Under the pieces are notes generated by a model. That model ran no database searches. It was not told the origin of the DNA and was given only the letters and a program-made list of their open reading frames with translations. A program made the position numbers and the translations under genes. Shown here one piece after another: positions 34,427 to 44,041 of a stretch of DNA of 64,000 nucleotides. The stretch is from Bacteroidales bacterium (GTDB lineage Bacteria > Bacteroidota > Bacteroidia > Bacteroidales > UBA6680): assembly GCA_025210735.1 (NCBI GenBank), contig JAOARD010000076.1, forward strand, positions 186,001 through 250,000, in the 5' to 3' direction. The stretch's first letter is position 1, and each line of letters begins with the position of its first letter.

Positions 34427-34459
34427 AAAAATAAGGTGCCTTTTGGGCACTTTATTTTT
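34427..34459. terminator. Terminator after the zinc-ribbon-like gene
   Basis: Stem AAAATAA.GTGCC / GGCAC.TTATTTT, A- and T-runs on either side, 8 bp after the stop codon. Confidence 0.8.
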
Positions 34460-34662
34460 GAATTTTTCTATCTAACTGAATACTTTTCTCACCTATTCTT
34501 TGTTTATATATCTAATATTAAAATATTTAGAGCAACTTCGAGAGACGTATCTGATATCGACTTTCTTGTATAGATTAACTAAAATATATGCTTAATCCAC
34601 TGTCTTTTTAAACTGATCCGTTGAAAGAAGATGCAAAATTTGCATGCCATTTGCATGCAAAC

Positions 34663-34699
34663 AAAAAAAGAGGTTGCGATTCAAAATCGTAACCTCTTT
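34663..34699 (-). terminator. Terminator of tRNA-Asn copy 2
   Basis: Same stem as in copy 1, with a seven-base rather than eight-base T-run on the minus strand. Confidence 0.85.
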
Positions 34700-34709
34700 T
34701 CTATCAGTG

Positions 34710-34783
34710 CTCCCCCTCTAGGACTTGAACCTAGGACCCCCTGATTAACAGTCAGGTGCTCTAACCAGCTGAGCTAAGGAGGA
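34710..34783 (-). tRNA. tRNA-Asn (GTT), second copy
   Basis: Base-for-base identical to the tRNA at 13930-14003, anticodon GTT, minus strand, CCA not encoded. Confidence 0.97.
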
Positions 34784-34816
34784 GTGTTTCCCGAATCCCT
34801 CAGCGGAATTGCGATG

Positions 34817-34848
34817 CAAATATAGAAGCATTTTTCTTTGCTGCAAAA
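34817..34848 (-). promoter_or_regulatory. Promoter of tRNA-Asn copy 2
   Basis: TTTTG-N19-TATATTTG on the minus strand, identical to copy 1, so both tRNAs should be expressed. Confidence 0.75.
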
Positions 34849-35010
34849 TATTTTCTTATCAAAAATTAAAGTTTTTTCTTCGCAAGCCCCTATACACAGT
34901 GAATAACAACACTATATAATCTCATATTTTTTTCAAAAAAAATATCATCCGACACTCCACAAACAACAAACAACAACCATTTTTTACTTTTTATCTAGCA
35001 ACTTTTAAAC

Positions 35011-35018
35011 TATTTTTG
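35011..35018 (+). promoter_or_regulatory. Bacteroidota-type -7 element of glyS
   Basis: TATTTTTG fits TAnnTTTG, 31 bp before the glyS start; the -33 region is only T-rich. Confidence 0.45.
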
Positions 35019-35049
35019 TGCTTCAATAAATTTAATAACAGTAAAAAAG

Positions 35050-36591
35050 ATGGCACAAGACGATATTTTTAAGAAAATTATTGCGCACAGCAAGGAGTAC
35101 GGTTTTATTTTTCAATCAAGTGAGATATATGATGGGCTTGGCGCAGTATATGACTATGCACAAAACGGTGTAGAACTTAAAAACAACATCAAAAAATACT
35201 GGTGGGATTCAATGGTTAAATTGAATGAGAACATTGTAGGTATTGACTCAGCCATTTTTATGCACCCTGAAATATGGAAAGCTTCAGGACACGTTGGTGC
35301 TTTTAACGATCCTCTTATTGATAATAAAGATTCAAAGAAACGTTACAGAGCCGATGTTCTTATTGAAGATTACATTGGTAAACTTGAAGAGAAGATTGAG
35401 AAAGAGGTTAAGAAGGGTATTAAGAAATTTGGAGAATCGTTTGATGAGGAGCAGTTCAGAGCTACAAACCCAAATGTATTAAGAAATAAGACAAAGATTG
35501 ATGAGGTTCAGAAGAGATTTGTATCTGCTCTTGAGGCTAACGATCTTGATGAGATAAGAAACATTATAATTGATCTTAAGATCAACTGTCCTATGTCAGG
35601 AACATGTAACTGGACTGAGGTAAGACAGTTTAACCTTATGTTTGATACAAAGCTGGGATCTGTTGCCGATGATGCTAACACAATATATCTGCGTCCGGAA
35701 ACAGCTCAGGGTATTTTTGTAAACTACCTTAACGTTCAGAAAACTGGTCGCATGAAGCTTCCGTTTGGTATTGCTCAGATAGGTAAAGCGTTCCGTAACG
35801 AGATTGTTGCACGCCAGTTTATCTTCAGAATGAGAGAGTTTGAACAGATGGAGATGCAATTCTTTGTACGTCCGGGCGAAGAGATGGAGTGGTATGAGAA
35901 GTGGATGGAGACAAGACTTAAGTGGCACAAAGCACTTGGTTTTGATCAGGAGAACTACAGATTCCACAAACACGATAAACTTGCTCACTACGCTAACGCA
36001 GCAAGCGATATAGAGTTTAAATTCCCATTCGGATTTAAAGAGGTTGAGGGAATACACTCACGTACCGACTTTGATCTTTCGCAACATCAGGAGCATTCAG
36101 GTAAAAAACTTCAGTATTTTGATCCTGAGACAAACAAAAACTACGTTCCTTACGTTGTTGAGACATCTATTGGCCTTGATCGTATGTTCCTGCTTACACT
36201 ATCGGCAGCATATAAGGAGGAGAAGCTTGATAATGGCGAGACACGTGTTGTTCTTAGAATACCACCTGCATTAGCTCCTGTAAAACTTGCAGTTCTTCCG
36301 CTTACTAAAAAAGATGGAATGCCTGACAAAGCAAGAGAGATAATGAACGAGCTTAAGCTAGACTTCAACTGCCAGTATGAGGAGAAAGATAGTATTGGTA
36401 GAAGATACAGAAGACAGGATGCGATAGGTACACCATACTGTATTACTGTTGATCATCAAACTCTTGAAGACAATACTGTTACTTTAAGAGACAGAGATAC
36501 AATGGCTCAGGAGCGTATTGCTATTGAGGATCTGTATGATATACTTAATAACAAGGTAAATATAAAGACTCTTCTTAAAGAGGTACTTTAA
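35050..36591 (+). CDS. glyS: Glycine--tRNA ligase (dimeric, class II)
   Basis: 513 residues. It charges tRNA-Gly in the cytoplasm. This is the single-chain alpha2-type enzyme shared with eukaryotes and archaea, not the alpha/beta form. Visible landmarks: QSSEIYDGLGAVYDYAQNG and ALEANDLDEIRN at the N-terminal side, NLMFDTKLGSV, YLRPETAQGIFVNYLNVQKT (motif 1 and 2 region), QIGKAFRNEIVARQFIFRMR (motif 2), EFEQMEMQFFV, and motif 3 SIGLDRMFLLTLSAAY. The C-terminal anticodon domain has PPALAPVKLAVLPLTKKDG and SIGRRYRRQDAIGTPYCITV. Full length, with its own terminator. Confidence 0.97.
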   Translation: MAQDDIFKKIIAHSKEYGFIFQSSEIYDGLGAVYDYAQNGVELKNNIKKYWWDSMVKLNENIVGIDSAIFMHPEIWKASGHVGAFNDPLIDNKDSKKRYRADVLIEDYIGKLEEKIEKEVKKGIKKFGESFDEEQFRATNPNVLRNKTKIDEVQKRFVSALEANDLDEIRNIIIDLKINCPMSGTCNWTEVRQFNLMFDTKLGSVADDANTIYLRPETAQGIFVNYLNVQKTGRMKLPFGIAQIGKAFRNEIVARQFIFRMREFEQMEMQFFVRPGEEMEWYEKWMETRLKWHKALGFDQENYRFHKHDKLAHYANAASDIEFKFPFGFKEVEGIHSRTDFDLSQHQEHSGKKLQYFDPETNKNYVPYVVETSIGLDRMFLLTLSAAYKEEKLDNGETRVVLRIPPALAPVKLAVLPLTKKDGMPDKAREIMNELKLDFNCQYEEKDSIGRRYRRQDAIGTPYCITVDHQTLEDNTVTLRDRDTMAQERIAIEDLYDILNNKVNIKTLLKEVL

Positions 36592-36603
36592 AAAATAATA
36601 ACA

Positions 36604-36630
36604 AACCGGGCCTCACAGCCCGGTTTTATA
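36604..36630 (+). terminator. Terminator after glyS
   Basis: Stem AACCGGGC / GCCCGGTT with loop CTCACA followed by TTATAAT, 12 bp after the stop. It falls only 10 bp before the next gene. Confidence 0.78.
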
Positions 36631-36640
36631 ATACACATCT

Positions 36641-37927
36641 ATGCAAAAGGTTCTGATAATAACATATTACTGGCCACCATGCGCCGGTGCAGGTGTTAAA
36701 CGATGGTTAAAGTTATCAGGCTATCTTGCTGAAGACAATACCGAGGTTCATATATTAACTGTTAACCCGGAAAAAGCCTCGTATGCTATTACAGAAAACA
36801 AGAGTATTGAATTACATAACAATATTCATGTTCACTATAGCAATACATTTGAGCTGTTTAATCTGTATAAAAAAATATCCGGCTCAAAAGAGATTCCATA
36901 CGCAGGGTTTGCAAACGAGAAAAAACCTTCGCTGATACAAAAGGTTAGTAGATTTGTAAGGGGCAACTTCTTTATTCCTGATCCAAGAAAGGGTTGGAAC
37001 AGATATGCATACAAAGAAGCTGTGAGCATTATCAACAGGTTTGGTATAAAACATGTAATAACAACATCGCCACCGCACTCTACACAGCTAATTGGTCTTA
37101 AATTAAAAGCTAAATTAGACATTAAATGGATAGCGGATTTAAGAGATCCATGGACTGACCTGTTCTATATTAATGACTTCTACCCTACCAAGATTGCAAA
37201 AAAAATAAATAGCAATCAGGAACGTAAAGTGCTTGAAAAAGCTGATAATGTTTTTACAGTGAGTCCATCGTTAAAAGAGCTGTTTGCAACAAAATCGTCG
37301 GCCATAAATCCCGATAAGATAATTACAATAAGCAATGGCTTTGATGCAGCAGATTTTGCCAATATTAATGCAGAGAAGAGCAGCAACAAGTTCGTTATTA
37401 CACACTCCGGATCGCTGTCGACACAACAGAGTACGAATACCTTTTTTGCAGCTGTAAAGGAGCTTATTGATAATAACATTGATATATCTGTTAGATTGAT
37501 TGGCAGAATTCCTGAACATGTTGAGAATGATATAAAACAATACAGTGTTGAGGATTATATAGAGCGTATTGGTTATGTTAAACATGAAAAAGCACTGGAG
37601 CTTATGAGTGCATCAGATGCTTTCCTGTTAATAATTGCTAATTCTGACAATAACAAAGGATTACTATCGGCAAAATATTTTGAATATATAGCCCTCAAAA
37701 AACCTATTCTTGCAATAGGTCCGGTTGATGGCGATCTGGCTAAAATTATAGCAGAAACAGATACCGGAGTTATGATAGATTACAACGATAACAGTGGAAT
37801 AAAGAGTACGCTGCAAGAGTGGATTAAGAATAATCCTGCTGATACACCAGAGTGGAGAGATAATAATAAATACAGACAATTTGATATAAAGGAGATTGCT
37901 AAAAAGGTTAAGTTATACCTTAATTAA
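36641..37927 (+). CDS. Glycosyltransferase, GT4-like
   Basis: 428 residues, cytoplasmic or membrane-peripheral. The N-terminal lobe starts MQKVLIITYYWPPCAGAGVK, typical for GT4-type enzymes, with HVITTSPPHSTQLIGL and WIADLRDPWTD. The C-terminal nucleotide-sugar lobe has ITISNGFDAADF, THSGSLSTQQSTNTFFA, RLIGRIPEHVE and YFEYIALKKPILAIGP, where a Glu-x7-Glu motif would normally lie. It should add a sugar during surface polysaccharide synthesis; donor and acceptor are unknown. It lies immediately after the glyS terminator and 83 bp before wecB, with which it is probably co-transcribed. Confidence 0.85.
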   Translation: MQKVLIITYYWPPCAGAGVKRWLKLSGYLAEDNTEVHILTVNPEKASYAITENKSIELHNNIHVHYSNTFELFNLYKKISGSKEIPYAGFANEKKPSLIQKVSRFVRGNFFIPDPRKGWNRYAYKEAVSIINRFGIKHVITTSPPHSTQLIGLKLKAKLDIKWIADLRDPWTDLFYINDFYPTKIAKKINSNQERKVLEKADNVFTVSPSLKELFATKSSAINPDKIITISNGFDAADFANINAEKSSNKFVITHSGSLSTQQSTNTFFAAVKELIDNNIDISVRLIGRIPEHVENDIKQYSVEDYIERIGYVKHEKALELMSASDAFLLIIANSDNNKGLLSAKYFEYIALKKPILAIGPVDGDLAKIIAETDTGVMIDYNDNSGIKSTLQEWIKNNPADTPEWRDNNKYRQFDIKEIAKKVKLYLN

Positions 37928-38010
37928 CATATAAACGTATTGATCTGATAATTACAATCATTACCTTTAATATATCTAATTATTAAAGAGATAATGAAAT
38001 TAACATACTA

Positions 38011-39096
38011 ATGATGACAAAGATATTAACAATTATAGGTGCCAGACCGCAATTTGTAAAAGCTGCTGCAATAAGCAGAGCTTTTATAGAACAAGGAGAT
38101 ATAGAGGAGATTATTGTTCATACCGGACAACACTTTGATGCCAATATGAGCGACATCTTTTTTGAAGAGATGAATATTCCTGCACCAAATTACAATCTTA
38201 ACATTAACTCATTAGGGCACGGTGCCATGACAGGGCGAATGCTTGAAGAGATAGAGAAGATTATACTTAAAGAGAATCCTGATTTTGTTATGGTATTTGG
38301 CGATACCAACAGTACCCTTGCTGGTGCTCTGGCTGCAAAAAAACTTCATATTAAAGTTATACATGTAGAGGCGGGGTTAAGATCGTTTAACATGAGAATG
38401 CCGGAAGAGGTTAACCGAATTCTTACCGACAGAATATCTGATATACTACTTTGTCCTACTCAGCAGGCTGTTGATAACCTTAAAAAAGAGGGTTACGACA
38501 ATATAGAGTGTAAGGTTATTAATTGCGGCGATGTAATGCAGGATGCAGCAATGTATTATGCTCAGAATTCAAGCGAACAGTCCAGTATTATAACAAAATG
38601 CAATCTATTCGCAAAACCCTTCTGCTTAGCAACAATACACAGACAGGAGAATACAGACGATGAGAGCAGATTAGCCGAAATTATTGATGCACTTAACAAT
38701 ATTGCCGAAAAAGAGGCAGTTATTGTCCCCCTACATCCACGAACAAGAAAGATAATTGACAGCAAAAACATAGATATTAAGTTTACCGCTATTGATCCGG
38801 TTGGTTACTTTGATATGATTGAGCTGTTAAAAGGGTGTTCAATGGTACTTACCGATAGCGGCGGATTACAGAAAGAGGCTTTCTTCTTTAAAAAACACTG
38901 TATAACCTTCCGCGACGAGACGGAGTGGGTTGAACTTGTTAACAATGGCTTTAACATAATTACGGGAGCCAACAAAGAGAAGATAGAGAGTGCATACAAC
39001 AACTTTAAAACAAAAGATAGCGACTTTAGCATAGATCTGTATGGCGGCGGCACAGCAGCCAACAGAATTGCCAAAGAGGTTGTTTTGAATGTTTAG
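38011..39096 (+). CDS. wecB: UDP-N-acetylglucosamine 2-epimerase (non-hydrolysing)
   Basis: 361 residues. It interconverts UDP-GlcNAc and UDP-ManNAc, feeding ManNAc-derived sugars into surface polysaccharide. Start IIGARPQFVKAAAISRAF, then HTGQHFDANMSDIFF (His-Thr-Gly-Gln-His), FGDTNSTLAGALAA, HVEAGLRSFNMRMPEEVNR, DRISDILLCPTQQAVDNL, TIHRQENTDDESRL, PLHPRTRK, and LTDSGGLQKEAFFFKKHCIT with RDETEWVE. All the usual active-site segments are present. Two adjacent ATGs at the start; either is possible. A terminator hairpin follows. Confidence 0.94.
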   Translation: MMTKILTIIGARPQFVKAAAISRAFIEQGDIEEIIVHTGQHFDANMSDIFFEEMNIPAPNYNLNINSLGHGAMTGRMLEEIEKIILKENPDFVMVFGDTNSTLAGALAAKKLHIKVIHVEAGLRSFNMRMPEEVNRILTDRISDILLCPTQQAVDNLKKEGYDNIECKVINCGDVMQDAAMYYAQNSSEQSSIITKCNLFAKPFCLATIHRQENTDDESRLAEIIDALNNIAEKEAVIVPLHPRTRKIIDSKNIDIKFTAIDPVGYFDMIELLKGCSMVLTDSGGLQKEAFFFKKHCITFRDETEWVELVNNGFNIITGANKEKIESAYNNFKTKDSDFSIDLYGGGTAANRIAKEVVLNV

Positions 39097-39108
39097 GTAA
39101 AATTACAG

Positions 39109-39150
39109 AAACTTGTCAGGTATTGATTATGTGAAATGCCTGACAAGTTT
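39109..39150 (+). terminator. Stem-loop after wecB
   Basis: Perfect 12-bp stem AAACTTGTCAGG / CCTGACAAGTTT, 12 bp after the stop codon. There is no long T-run, so termination may be partial. Confidence 0.6.
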
Positions 39151-39218
39151 TGCAGAAATACTTACCGAGCAGTGGTAAATTTTATTAGACTAAACCACTA
39201 ATACTAAAAAACATTCCC

Positions 39219-39893
39219 TCATTCCAATATAAAACTGGAATTATCGGTATCTTCTGATTCGCAGATATGTATTATTATTTTACCATGAACATAATGGTAT
39301 GGTGTCCATGAATCAAATTTCTCTGCAAACCTATCTTGATTAAAAAATCTACCAATATAGGCATCATAAAAACGATTTCCGTATGCTAACCACTCTGTCT
39401 CTTCCTGCTTCTCTTTACCATTATAAAGATATTTATTAGTAGATGAACCTGACTGTGCAAATGTTAGACCAAACGGATAGTAATTACTGGTTTGGGTAAT
39501 ATCATTTGTTTCGTTTACTGCTACACGAGTATTGCCCAGATGATCTTTAAGATGAAACTCGTAATTTGTTGTTGAGCCGTTTATATTCAGTAAACCATCA
39601 GAGCAGATCATATACTCCAGTTTATCATCGGTATATACAAAGTTCCCAAAGTAGTATTTTGTTTTGCCTCTAAACTTGTTTGCCAGTTTACGTCCGGTAA
39701 CATCGTAAATATAATCTATCTTATCTGACCCTTTGGTTATTGAGTATGGCAGATTAAGGTTGTTGTATTTTATATCTGATAGTCCTTTATTTGGATCAAC
39801 TATCATATTTCCATTAGCATCATAGATATAGCTTCCTGAGCATTGTCTAAAGTCCAATGTATTATCTCCGTTATCAACTACATTCTCATTCAA
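39219..39893 (-). pseudogene. Orphan Rhs core fragment with a displaced tip
   Basis: 224 codons with no signal peptide and a start in the middle of the YD-repeat region. Residues 6-195 are nearly identical to the corresponding part of the full Rhs protein at 40571-44023 (for example EFHLKDHLGNTRVAVNETND and RFYDAYIGRFFNQDRFAEK). After RFAEKFDSWTPYHYVHG the two diverge and the orphan has only about 20 more residues (KIIIHICESEDTDNSSFILE), so the tip is eroded or truncated. This is the classical orphan cassette left behind, or kept in reserve, downstream of an active Rhs gene; recombination across the shared core could swap tips. Not expected to make a functional protein by itself. Confidence 0.75.
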
Positions 39894-39953
39894 AAAGACT
39901 AGCCTTATTTTTATTCCACAAATAAGGCTAGTTATTATAATTTAGACTTTCAT

Positions 39954-40574
39954 TTAGAACAACTCTCTGAACTCATAAAATATAGTTGTATATACCTTTA
40001 TATCCTTATTATTGACAATATTAACTTTAGAAGCAATAAAAGTTAAACCACCTAAAACTTCAATATCGGAGAATGTTTCATTAAATATTTTTCCTTGCCA
40101 TTGTTCTACACTGTAGAAAATATTATCGCAATCAAAAAGCAAACTCTCTTCTTTTGTATTATCTCTTATCAAATACTTATATTTTTTATTATCTACATAA
40201 TCAATAATTTTATTATCGTTAATACTATACATATAAGATATATCATATGATTTATTCCAGATTCTTCCAATAATCTTATCACCTTTTACACCTTCAACTA
40301 TATAAAAATCTGAAAAAACATTAATCCTATTTTTTATCAGATACCTGACAAGTATCTTTTTCCGCTTTAACAATATTTTATTCATCTTAAGCTCAGAAAA
40401 GTGCATATAATATTTATCAGGTTTCTTTTCGTATAAACTTATATTTCTTAAGTTATGACTAATTTGTTTCTCTGCTATTTTATCAAAAACAGCATAAACA
40501 TTCTTTTTAGTTTTTGAGTACCCACTTACACATAATAAATGAAGTATAGTCAGTATAAGTATCTTTTTCATCAT
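39954..40574 (-). CDS. Exported protein coupled to the Rhs toxin; candidate immunity partner
   Basis: 206 residues with a signal peptide (MMKKILILTILHLLCVSGYS). The mature part is mixed and rich in Lys, Asn and Tyr with no recognised family (e.g. YFREL-type end KVYTTIFYEFRELF). Its ATG overlaps the stop codon of the Rhs gene by four bases (ATGA), so translation is coupled. In polymorphic-toxin loci the gene immediately after the toxin tip usually encodes immunity. An exported partner would fit a toxin acting in the periplasm or at the surface, which is where a secreted metallopeptidase tip would act. Function is inferred from position only. Confidence 0.62.
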   Translation of the reverse strand: MMKKILILTILHLLCVSGYSKTKKNVYAVFDKIAEKQISHNLRNISLYEKKPDKYYMHFSELKMNKILLKRKKILVRYLIKNRINVFSDFYIVEGVKGDKIIGRIWNKSYDISYMYSINDNKIIDYVDNKKYKYLIRDNTKEESLLFDCDNIFYSVEQWQGKIFNETFSDIEVLGGLTFIASKVNIVNNKDIKVYTTIFYEFRELF

Positions 40575-43500
40575 TTATATTTCGAATTAGTATTAAAATC
40601 CCAGTTATAATACAGACTTCTGGACCCATACAATAATCTAAATTCGCCTTCTTGCACAAATGTTCTTTTATTTGTTTTCACGCCATAGTGTGTTCTGAGA
40701 GGCAATCCTTTTGCACTTCTCATTTTATTCTCAATAAATGTAGCTGATAGCTCTGATACCGTGACAACTTCATTTGTTGATAATTTTGCCATCGGTCGTA
40801 AATCCAACATCCCTTCGCTTGCATCCCAGGCATGAGCAAGTTCATGACCTAAACCTATAAATAATGGTCCTCCTGTTGAATTATCAGAATTATATCCTCC
40901 ACTTATTTCATTTTTGTTCAAATAAATAGTCCCACCTGAACCTGCTCCATCCATTCTATCATATGGAGATGCATCAGCATCATAACCTGTAAATCCCGTT
41001 TCTTTACCTCTTTTTATATCATAACTATATTCTGATTTTGTAAGAGAACTCAACATCTCTGCACCGATATCTGTAGACTCAATCTTTCTCAGAGAACTCA
41101 CTGCTATATTTAAGAATCCTTTTAGTTTTGCATTTCCATTCTTATCTATCTTTATATTACCTTTTTTATCTCTTTTCACTCCTGCTCCTAGATAATCAGA
41201 TCCATCTTTGTTTAAAAGTTTCCCCTTTTTATATAGTATTCTATTACCCTCATAATTTATCCACAAGCTATCACCATTTACATCAATAAACTTAATAGGA
41301 TTATTTCCTCCATATTGATAAGGACTCATTTCTACATACTTCTCAGCAAATCTGTCCTGATTAAAGAATCTACCAATATAGGCATCATAAAAACGAGCAC
41401 CATAATCCAACCACTCTGTCTCTTCCTGTTTCTCTTTACCATTATAAAGATACTTATTAGTAGACGAACCAGACGTTGCAAATGTAAGACCAAAAGGATA
41501 GTAGTTGTTTTCCTGAGTAATATCATTTGTTTCGTTTACTGCTACACGGGTATTACCAAGATGATCTTTTAGATGAAACTCATAGTTTGTTGTTGATCCG
41601 TTTATGTTCAGCAAACCATCAGAACAGATCATATATTCAAGTTTATCATCAGTATATACAAAATTACTAAAGTAGTATTTTGTTTTACCTCTAAACTTGT
41701 TTGCCAACTTACGTCCTGCTGCATCATATACATAACCTATTTTTTTATCCCCTTTTGTTATAAAACAAGGGAGATTCATATGATTATATTTTATATCTGA
41801 CAAACCTTTATTCGGATCAACTGTCATATTTCCATTGGCATCGTAGATATAGTTTCCCGAGCCTTGTCTGAAGCCTAACGTATTATCTCCGTTATCAACT
41901 ATACTCTGTAACTGATTACCTTCGTCGTATGCATATACCAGATTATCCATTGTAAGAGCACTAAGTGTTCCTGAGTTATCAACTACTGTTTCTCGTCCTA
42001 ATGTAAGTATATTACCGTTAATATCATAACTGTATGTTGCATTATAACCATCTGTCTTTGTTCCTGCATAGTCGGCTGTTGTTAATCTGTTCAGATTGTC
42101 GTAGATAAAACCATAACGCTGTTCTGCTTTGTCGCTATTTTGCCAGCTTATGGCACTTATGTTTCCATTATATTGTGCCTTGGTATCAACCCCTGTAACG
42201 GTGTTGTTGTAGTGCAGATTCATACTATACAGGTTGCTGCCATCACTCTTTGTGTTGTTCAGCTCTTTTAACCACCCTCTGATATTGTAGCAGTACTCTG
42301 TGTTTATGGCTTTATCGTTAAGTCTCTTTTTTATCATCTGACCTAACTCATCATATTCAAATGATGCATACAGAATCTCACTTTTTGTTATTGCACCTTC
42401 CAACTTTTGGTAGGTTCTCAATAGTCTGTCGGCATGATCGTACTCATTACGCTGTTTTACAACAATTGCATCTTTTCCGTTTAGCTGATGAGCATATATT
42501 GTGTTCTCCACACGTCCGGTAAAGCTGTAGTTAGATCCGGCTGTCTCTGTAAATATTTTACCATCGGGTAACACTGTTTTTGATACCGTCTGTACTACAC
42601 GATATTTATCATCGTAGTAGTTTGCTACCTCCGTCCATGTGTCGTTTAACCTGTTCTGCGAGGCATCAAACACTCTTACCATTGTGTATGTTACCTGACC
42701 TTTAACCGATGTATTGTAACTGCCACTGTAACCATCTATATCATAGATTGTGTTAAAGGCTACGTCACCAAATTTTGCAGGGTAGTAATTGTCATACACT
42801 GTCTCTGTATATGGCAAGTTGTTTGTTGTGGGGAAGCTATTGTTTGTATATGTACCGTTATTACAATCCTCATACATATTACTGTTAGCCTCTACCTCAC
42901 TACGCATCTGATCCTGTGACAGTTCTGATGTTGCTGTATAAACACCTGTCTGTACAGGGCGGTTAAATCTGTCGTACTTTGTATATAACCATTTGTTGTT
43001 TTTACGTTGTTCACCATCCTGTGTAAGTACAAGACGATCACGCTTATCATACACCATATATATTGGCTCTGCTCCGGGTAATTGTTTAGTTACCATACGC
43101 CCAAGTTCATCGTAACTATAGTAGTAACACAGATCTTTTATAAAGGAATCTGTACTTGACATATCTATATCCGGATAATGATCTGCAAATGCATCATTAA
43201 TCTGTTTCATTGCCTTTGGTGACAATATATAACGTAATAATCCGTAATCGTCATATACATAATATGTATCAGCATTCTCTAACCCTCGAAGTATATTTCT
43301 TTTAAGTACCACCTGACCCATTTTATTTTTGTACTCACGGGTTACACCTCCATTGTTCTCATCTTGTACTGTAGACACAAACATTGTTGATGGTTCATAA
43401 TACTCTTCATATTTTTTAAATATAAGATTATCATTATTCAAATCTACATAGAATCTATAAATCTCCTCAGCACTGTTTGAACCGTAACCAAATTTCACTG

Positions 43501-44023
43501 TATGGTCATTATCGTTATCCTGTGGTTGCCAAACCTCTCCGGGTGCTCCCTGTTTGGTTACACGGTTTAGTGGCGATCTGTCAAATCTTGTCTCTGAAAA
43601 AGGAAAGTTTGTAACCTCCTGAACCAGATCTGAATCAAGGTAGAATTCTTTCTGATTCTTAAATTGCTCTCTGTCTATACTTCCGTTGCCTTTTGAGCTT
43701 ACATATGGCAGATATTTCTTTGCCTCACGACCTAGTGAATCGTACGCTACAGGTATTACAATATCCTTTCCTGACACCGATGTTGCTACACTATTCTTCT
43801 GCTCAACAAAACCAAGACCATCAACATATGTTACATTAACTGCTACTTCAAATGGATTTATAGTATTAACATTAATACTCTTAACTGCTGATTTTGGGAC
43901 ATACTGAACTATAAAGTTTTTTTTACGTGACAATTTAAGAACATATGGAGGAACATTAGCCTCTATTTTTGATACTACGCCAGTAAATAAGCTAAGTATT
44001 ATTATATATATTATTTGCTTCAT
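40571..44023 (-). CDS. DUF6443-type Rhs protein with a metallopeptidase-like C-terminal tip
   Basis: 1150 residues with a signal peptide (MKQIIYIIILSLFTGVVSKI). A DUF6443-like N-terminal region (VTYVDGLGFVEQKNSVATSV) leads into a long run of YD/Rhs repeats (YVYDDYGLLRYILSP, YSYDELGRMVTKQLPG, SYDINGNILTLGRE). The Rhs core ends in the diagnostic sequence DHLGNTRVAVNE ... GKEKQEETEWLDYGARFYD and RFFNQDRFAEK. The variable tip follows from about residue 930: it contains GLGHELAHAWDASEG, a HExxH zinc-peptidase motif at about residue 1056 (reminiscent of the M91 toxin peptidases), and a Glu downstream in TVSELSATFIENKM. The protein should be exported and present or release the tip. Downstream are a coupled exported gene and an orphan core. 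Confidence 0.85.
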   Translation of the reverse strand: MKQIIYIIILSLFTGVVSKIEANVPPYVLKLSRKKNFIVQYVPKSAVKSINVNTINPFEVAVNVTYVDGLGFVEQKNSVATSVSGKDIVIPVAYDSLGREAKKYLPYVSSKGNGSIDREQFKNQKEFYLDSDLVQEVTNFPFSETRFDRSPLNRVTKQGAPGEVWQPQDNDNDHTVKFGYGSNSAEEIYRFYVDLNNDNLIFKKYEEYYEPSTMFVSTVQDENNGGVTREYKNKMGQVVLKRNILRGLENADTYYVYDDYGLLRYILSPKAMKQINDAFADHYPDIDMSSTDSFIKDLCYYYSYDELGRMVTKQLPGAEPIYMVYDKRDRLVLTQDGEQRKNNKWLYTKYDRFNRPVQTGVYTATSELSQDQMRSEVEANSNMYEDCNNGTYTNNSFPTTNNLPYTETVYDNYYPAKFGDVAFNTIYDIDGYSGSYNTSVKGQVTYTMVRVFDASQNRLNDTWTEVANYYDDKYRVVQTVSKTVLPDGKIFTETAGSNYSFTGRVENTIYAHQLNGKDAIVVKQRNEYDHADRLLRTYQKLEGAITKSEILYASFEYDELGQMIKKRLNDKAINTEYCYNIRGWLKELNNTKSDGSNLYSMNLHYNNTVTGVDTKAQYNGNISAISWQNSDKAEQRYGFIYDNLNRLTTADYAGTKTDGYNATYSYDINGNILTLGRETVVDNSGTLSALTMDNLVYAYDEGNQLQSIVDNGDNTLGFRQGSGNYIYDANGNMTVDPNKGLSDIKYNHMNLPCFITKGDKKIGYVYDAAGRKLANKFRGKTKYYFSNFVYTDDKLEYMICSDGLLNINGSTTNYEFHLKDHLGNTRVAVNETNDITQENNYYPFGLTFATSGSSTNKYLYNGKEKQEETEWLDYGARFYDAYIGRFFNQDRFAEKYVEMSPYQYGGNNPIKFIDVNGDSLWINYEGNRILYKKGKLLNKDGSDYLGAGVKRDKKGNIKIDKNGNAKLKGFLNIAVSSLRKIESTDIGAEMLSSLTKSEYSYDIKRGKETGFTGYDADASPYDRMDGAGSGGTIYLNKNEISGGYNSDNSTGGPLFIGLGHELAHAWDASEGMLDLRPMAKLSTNEVVTVSELSATFIENKMRSAKGLPLRTHYGVKTNKRTFVQEGEFRLLYGSRSLYYNWDFNTNSKYK

Positions 44024-44041
44024 CTGTTATAATTATTTTTT

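Larger units (their letters stand above)
34653..34854. repeat. Duplicated tRNA-Asn locus, copy 2
   Basis: 202 bp, same orientation as 13872-14075 and identical except for two single-base indels. The match extends well past the tRNA on both sides, including terminator and promoter. Confidence 0.9.
34460..35049. other. Intergenic region holding tRNA-Asn copy 2 and the glyS promoter
   Basis: Apart from the duplicated tRNA locus, 34460-34652 is plain AT-rich sequence with a small palindrome TTGCATGCCATTTGCATGCAA-like at its right end (around 34640-34660). On the right, TATTTTTG (35011-35018) is a good -7 element for glyS. Confidence 0.5.
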
